This document shows, piece by piece, positions 60,156 to 64,000 of a DNA stretch of 64,000 bases; position 1 is the first letter of the stretch; each line of letters begins with the position of its first letter. Under the pieces are notes generated by a model. That model was not told the origin of the DNA and searched no databases. It was given only the letters and a program-made list of their open reading frames with translations. Source of the DNA: Xanthobacteraceae bacterium (GTDB lineage: Bacteria; Pseudomonadota; Alphaproteobacteria; Rhizobiales; Xanthobacteraceae); assembly GCA_019454205.1 (NCBI GenBank), contig CP075369.1, forward strand, positions 1,178,001-1,242,000, written 5' to 3'. The translations under genes were made by a program, and so were the position numbers.

Positions 60156-63098
60156 GTGACCTCGCTGATGCCGGTTCTGGAGCGAAAGCTGCGCCGCGAA
60201 ATCACGGGCGATGTGCTGTTCGATGCCTTTAGCCGCGGCCGTTACGCGACGGATGCTTCTCATTACCAGATGATGCCGGTCGGCGTCGTTGTGCCTCGCA
60301 CAATAGAGGAGGCGAAGCGCGCGATTGGTTTGGCCAATCAGGAGGGGGCGACCGTTCTGGCCCGCGGCGGCGGAACGTCGCAATGCGGACAGGCCATCAA
60401 TCATTCACTGGTGATCGACTGTTCCAAGCACCTTAACCGGGTGCTCGAACTGGATGTGGCAAACCGGCGGTGCGTGGTCGAGCCGGGTATCGTGCTGGAC
60501 GACCTGAACCGTCAGCTTCGTCAGCACGGTCTGTGGTATCCGGTCGATGTGTCGACCGCATCGCGCGCAACCATCGGCGGCATGGCCGGCAATAATTCCT
60601 GCGGCGGCCGTTCGCTCCGTTACGGCACCATGCGCGACAATGTGCTCTCGATGGACGCGGTGCTGGCCGATGGAACGCAGGCGCATTTCGGCCGCGCGAA
60701 CGCGGACCTTTCCGACATCCCCGATTCTTCGCCGCTGAAGCCGCTGGCGAAGGACATGCTCGCGCTCGGCGCGCGCGAGGCGGCTGAAGTGGAGGCGCGT
60801 TTCCCGAAAGTGCAGCGCCGCGTCGGCGGCTACAATCTCGACGCGCTTACGCCGGGCCGTAACGATCTCAACCTCGCGCACATTCTGATCGGCTCGGAAG
60901 GCACGCTCGCGTTCACGACGCAGGTAGAGCTGAAACTGTGGCCGGTACTCGGCAAGCGCATCGTCGCTGCATGTCACTTCGGCAGCTTCTACGAAGCGAT
61001 GAACGCGGCCCAGCATCTGGTGAAGACCGGCCCCATCGCGGTCGAACTGGTCGATCGCACAATGATTGAACTCGCGGGACAGATCGCAATGTTCCGGCCG
61101 ACGCTGGAACGCTTCGTGCGCGGCAAACCCGACGCGGTGCTGCTGGTCGAATTCGACTCCGGCGACGAGGAAAACAGGCGCAAGCTCGCGCACCTGCACG
61201 ACGTGATGAACGACCTCGGCTTCGGTTGGGATAAGCAAGGCGCGAAGTGGGGCGGCGTGGTCGATGTGACGGAACCGGCGCTGCAAACGGCGATTGCCGA
61301 ACTGCGCGCTTCCGGCCTTAACGTCATGATGTCGATGAAGGAGCAGGGTAAGCCGATCTCCTTCGTCGAAGATTGCGCCGTGCCGCTGGAACATCTGGCG
61401 GACTACACCGCACGGCTGACGGAAGTCTTCGAGCGGAACGGCACGCGCGGCACCTGGTACGCCCATGCTTCGGTCGGCTGCCTGCATGTGCGCCCGGTGC
61501 TCAATCTTCGGCAGGATAAAGATGTAAAGGCCATGCGCGCGATTGCGGAGGAGGCCTTCGCAATGGTGCGCGAATACAAAGGCTCCCACTCCGGCGAGCA
61601 TGGCGACGGCATCGTGCGCTCCGAGTTTCACGAAAAGATGTTCGGCCCGAAACTGATCCGCGCCTTCGAGGAGGTGAAGGATCGCTTCGATCCGAAGCCG
61701 CTGTTCAATCCCGGCAAGATCGTCCGCGCGCCGAAGTTCGACGACCGTAATCTGTTCCGTTACGCGCCCGGCTATCACGCCGAGCCGTTCACGCCTGCCT
61801 TCGATTGGTCGGACTACACCGGCGGTGCGAACGGTTTTCAGGGCGCGGTGGAGATGTGCAACAACAATGGCGCCTGCCGGAACAGCGCCGGCAATGTCAT
61901 GTGTCCGAGCTATCGCGTCACGCGAAACGAGCGTGACGTCACGCGCGGCCGCGCCAATACCCTGCGCCTCGCGCTCTCCGGCCAGCTTGGCCGTGAGGGC
62001 ATGACGTCCGGCGAAATGGCGGAGACGTTGAAGCTGTGCGTTTCCTGCAAGGGCTGCCGTCGCGAATGCCCGACTGGCGTGGATATGGCGCGCATGAAGA
62101 TCGAGGTGCTGGCCGCGCGCGCCGCGAAGTACGGATATTCGCTACGCGATCGGCTGGTCGGTTGGCTGCCGCGCTACGCGCCGTATGCAAAGAAGATCGG
62201 CTGGCTCCTGAATTTGCGCGACATCATTCCGGGTGCCGCGAAACTCTCCGAATGGCTTACGGGCTTCAGCGCCCGCCGCAAATTGCCGAAATGGCGAAGC
62301 GATGTCTTTGACGACCATGCGGCCACCCCCGGAGAGGGCGAGCGGGAAGTCGTGCTGTTCGCCGACACCTTTAATCGTTACTTCGACCGCGAGAATCTCG
62401 AAGCCGCGCGCGATGTGCTGAAAGCCGCAGGGTACCGGGTTCATTTTGCGGATGACGGCATGGGCCGCCCGCTTTGCTGCGGCAGAACTTTCCTCTCCGT
62501 CGGCGCAGTAAAGGAAGCGAAGGCGGAAGCGGAACGCACGCTGAAAGTTCTCACATCTTATGTAGGCAGGGGCGTTCCGGTGGTCGGGTTGGAGCCGAGC
62601 TGCGTGTTCGGTTTTCGCGACGAAATCCCCGGATTGCTGAAGGGCAATTCCGACGCCACCGCGTTGTCCGGAAACGTGCTGCTGTTCGAGGAGTTTGTCG
62701 CGCGCGAAGCTGCCGCTGGCCGCATGAAACTGGACCTGAAACCGCTCGGCACGAAGGCTTATCTTCATGGCCATTGCCACCAGAAGGCCTTCGGCGCGCT
62801 TACACCGGTACAGCAGACGCTTAAACTTATTCCTGAACTTGAAGTCGAAACCATCGAATCCAGTTGTTGCGGCATGGCCGGCAGCTTCGGCTACGGCGCG
62901 GAAACCATCGACACGTCGCTGGCGATGGGCGAACTCACACTGCTTCCGGCGGTGCGCAAAGCGCCGGCCGATGCGCTGATCGTCGCCGACGGAACGTCTT
63001 GCCGCGAGCAGATCGCGCATGGTGCGGGCCGCGAAGCGCTGCATGTTGCGCGGGTTCTGGAAAGAAGTCTCAATAGAGCGAACGAAGCCAAGCAATAA
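60156..63098 (+). CDS. FAD-binding oxidase fused to Fe-S/CCG domains (D-2-hydroxyacid dehydrogenase, YdiJ-like)
   Basis: A 980-residue fusion. The N-terminal PCMH FAD domain has ARGGGTSQCGQA near residue 68 and NNSCGGRSLRYG; the FAD-linked C-terminal domain has SGEHGDGIVRSE. Two Fe-S motifs follow (CNNNGACRNSAG...CPSYR; CVSCKGCRRECPTG) and two CCG repeats (HGHCHQKAFG, SSCCGMAGSFGYG). The order matches E. coli YdiJ, a D-2-hydroxyglutarate dehydrogenase. D-lactate or glycolate are other options. GTG at 60156 has GGGGG eight bases before it; ATG at 60141 is possible. Confidence 0.88.
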   Translation: MTSLMPVLERKLRREITGDVLFDAFSRGRYATDASHYQMMPVGVVVPRTIEEAKRAIGLANQEGATVLARGGGTSQCGQAINHSLVIDCSKHLNRVLELDVANRRCVVEPGIVLDDLNRQLRQHGLWYPVDVSTASRATIGGMAGNNSCGGRSLRYGTMRDNVLSMDAVLADGTQAHFGRANADLSDIPDSSPLKPLAKDMLALGAREAAEVEARFPKVQRRVGGYNLDALTPGRNDLNLAHILIGSEGTLAFTTQVELKLWPVLGKRIVAACHFGSFYEAMNAAQHLVKTGPIAVELVDRTMIELAGQIAMFRPTLERFVRGKPDAVLLVEFDSGDEENRRKLAHLHDVMNDLGFGWDKQGAKWGGVVDVTEPALQTAIAELRASGLNVMMSMKEQGKPISFVEDCAVPLEHLADYTARLTEVFERNGTRGTWYAHASVGCLHVRPVLNLRQDKDVKAMRAIAEEAFAMVREYKGSHSGEHGDGIVRSEFHEKMFGPKLIRAFEEVKDRFDPKPLFNPGKIVRAPKFDDRNLFRYAPGYHAEPFTPAFDWSDYTGGANGFQGAVEMCNNNGACRNSAGNVMCPSYRVTRNERDVTRGRANTLRLALSGQLGREGMTSGEMAETLKLCVSCKGCRRECPTGVDMARMKIEVLAARAAKYGYSLRDRLVGWLPRYAPYAKKIGWLLNLRDIIPGAAKLSEWLTGFSARRKLPKWRSDVFDDHAATPGEGEREVVLFADTFNRYFDRENLEAARDVLKAAGYRVHFADDGMGRPLCCGRTFLSVGAVKEAKAEAERTLKVLTSYVGRGVPVVGLEPSCVFGFRDEIPGLLKGNSDATALSGNVLLFEEFVAREAAAGRMKLDLKPLGTKAYLHGHCHQKAFGALTPVQQTLKLIPELEVETIESSCCGMAGSFGYGAETIDTSLAMGELTLLPAVRKAPADALIVADGTSCREQIAHGAGREALHVARVLERSLNRANEAKQ

Positions 63099-63127
63099 GC
63101 GGCGAAACAGCCGCAGGGAGGAACAAG

Positions 63128-63562
63128 ATGACCGATCTAACACTGGAAGCCGCACAAACCATCGTCACCGCCGGCCTGAAACATGCGCGCGGCGCGAACT
63201 TCAAGCCGATGGGTATTGTCGTACTCGACGCAAGGGGGGCGATGGTTGCTTGTGCAATCGAGGATAATTCCAGCCTGCGCCGTTTCGAGATCGCACATGG
63301 CAAGGCGCATGGCTGCCTCGGCATGGGCATCGGCGGCCGCGCGGTGGACGCGCGCGTGCGCGAGCGTCCGCACTTCGGCGCGGCACTCGCCCATGTATTC
63401 GGCGGCGACTTCATCCCGGTGCCCGGCGGCGTGCTGGTCCGCAACGCCGGCGGCAAGGTGATCGGAGCGGTCGGCGTTTCCGGCGATACTTCGGACAACG
63501 ATGAAATTGCAGCCGTCGCCGGGATCAAGGCGGCGGGCCTGACGCCGGATACCGGCGCGTAA
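63128..63562 (+). CDS. GlcG/HbpS-family (DUF336) heme-binding-like protein
   Basis: A 144-residue protein of the GlcG/HbpS fold: LEAAQTIVTAGLKHAR, then GIVVLDARGAMVAC, AHGKAHGCLGMG, and PGGVLVRNAGGKVIGAVGVSGD. These proteins often accompany glycolate or hydroxyacid oxidases; some bind heme or cobalamin. It lies 29 bases after the FAD/Fe-S dehydrogenase, with GGGAGG as SD, so it is in the same operon. Confidence 0.88.
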   Translation: MTDLTLEAAQTIVTAGLKHARGANFKPMGIVVLDARGAMVACAIEDNSSLRRFEIAHGKAHGCLGMGIGGRAVDARVRERPHFGAALAHVFGGDFIPVPGGVLVRNAGGKVIGAVGVSGDTSDNDEIAAVAGIKAAGLTPDTGA

Positions 63563-63574
63563 TCGCCGGCCGCC

Positions 63575-64000
63575 ATGAGCGGGTCTGTTACCGCAAGCAA
63601 AGATGCCTTCGTCGCCACGGTGACGATGGAAAACGCCGGTCGCCTGAACGCGCTGTCGCTGCCGATGTGGCGGCAGTTGCGTGCGTGTTTCGATGCGCTG
63701 AGCGAAGACGATTCCGTTCGTTGCGTCATCCTGCGTGGAGCAGGCGAGGCGTTTGCTGCGGGCGCGGATATCGCCGAATTCGAGAACGAGCGGCATGATG
63801 TGGAATCCGCGCGTGCGTATGGCGCGGAGATGCATCCCGCACTGGACGCGGTTTCTTCCTGCCGGCATCCGGTTGTTGCCATGATCGACGGTCCCTGCAT
63901 CGGCGGCGGGCTGGAAATCGCGGCGCGCACCGACATCCGCATTTGTAGCGAGCGCTCGCGTTTCGGCGTGCCCGTGAACAGGTTAGGTCTTGTTGCCGCC
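63575..64000 (+). CDS. Enoyl-CoA hydratase family protein, N-terminal part (runs off the window)
   Basis: The frame is open from the ATG at 63575 to the window end (142 codons). It encodes a crotonase-fold N-terminal half: ENAGRLNALSLPMWRQL, RGAGEAFAAGADIAEF (first oxyanion segment) and IDGPCIGGGLEIAARTDIRI (second). The 3' end is outside. It follows the GlcG-like gene by 12 bases and is probably in the same operon. Confidence 0.88.
   Translation, partial: MSGSVTASKDAFVATVTMENAGRLNALSLPMWRQLRACFDALSEDDSVRCVILRGAGEAFAAGADIAEFENERHDVESARAYGAEMHPALDAVSSCRHPVVAMIDGPCIGGGLEIAARTDIRICSERSRFGVPVNRLGLVAA

Noticed and set aside
1..64000. Insertion sequences, prophage genes, integrases, CRISPR arrays, rRNA
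   Set aside because: No transposase, integrase, phage or Cas motifs, no regularly spaced repeats and no rRNA sequence were seen.

Overview
The window is GC-rich chromosomal DNA from an alphaproteobacterium, most likely Hyphomicrobiales (Bradyrhizobium/Xanthobacteraceae-like). The evidence is the dense ATGA-overlapping operons, several complete branched-chain-type (Liv) ABC importers, CoA-based catabolism, an fdsGBA-fdhD-fdsD operon, and a serine-glyoxylate-type aminotransferase. The genus cannot be fixed from the sequence alone. No rRNA, insertion sequence, prophage or CRISPR array is visible. No gene-free stretch exceeds 300 bases; the longest spacers (24960-25246, 34912-35147, 48634-48845) are described below.

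Layout. 1-3443: end of a Liv importer (ATPase), an acyl-CoA ligase, a substrate-binding protein and a terminator. 3456-12534: a catabolic operon with TetR regulator, PECR-like SDR, biotin-dependent acyl-CoA carboxylase (beta and alpha subunits), two acyl-CoA dehydrogenases, a beta-keto-acid cleavage enzyme (BKACE) and an enoyl-CoA hydratase. Its composition resembles leucine/acyclic-terpene (liu/atu) pathways, but the BKACE stands where an HMG-CoA-lyase-type enzyme would be expected. 12531-15423: a TPR protein and a TolC-like protein whose divergent 5' ends overlap. 15448-24959: a second BKACE, an orphan CoxL/XdhB-like molybdoenzyme subunit and a GntR regulator, divergent from a complete Liv importer plus an SDR.

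24960-49502 is a formate/molybdenum/selenium island. It encodes the soluble NAD-dependent formate dehydrogenase FdsGBAD with FdhD and a TusA-like protein. It also encodes a membrane-bound, Tat-exported formate dehydrogenase whose catalytic subunit is interrupted by an in-frame UGA read as selenocysteine (codon 199). FdhE, SelA, a Sel1-repeat protein, SelB, tRNA-Sec (selC) and SelD complete the selenoprotein machinery. Between selC and selD sits an unusual module: two unrecognised proteins, a lipoate-protein-ligase-like protein, a DsrE-like protein and a GcvH-like lipoyl carrier. I regard this as the best candidate for an undescribed system: a lipoyl-based sulfur or selenium carrier working with selenoprotein synthesis.

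49598-57837: a GntR-controlled uptake and activation operon (enoyl-CoA hydratase, Liv importer, acyl-CoA ligase), with a 15-bp palindromic operator before the regulator. 57838-64000: a second TusA-like protein, MobA, a serine-glyoxylate-type aminotransferase, a large FAD/FeS D-2-hydroxyacid dehydrogenase, a GlcG/HbpS-like protein and the start of an enoyl-CoA hydratase. MobA, FdhD, FdhE and the TusA-like proteins are plausible maturation factors for the molybdoenzymes of the window.
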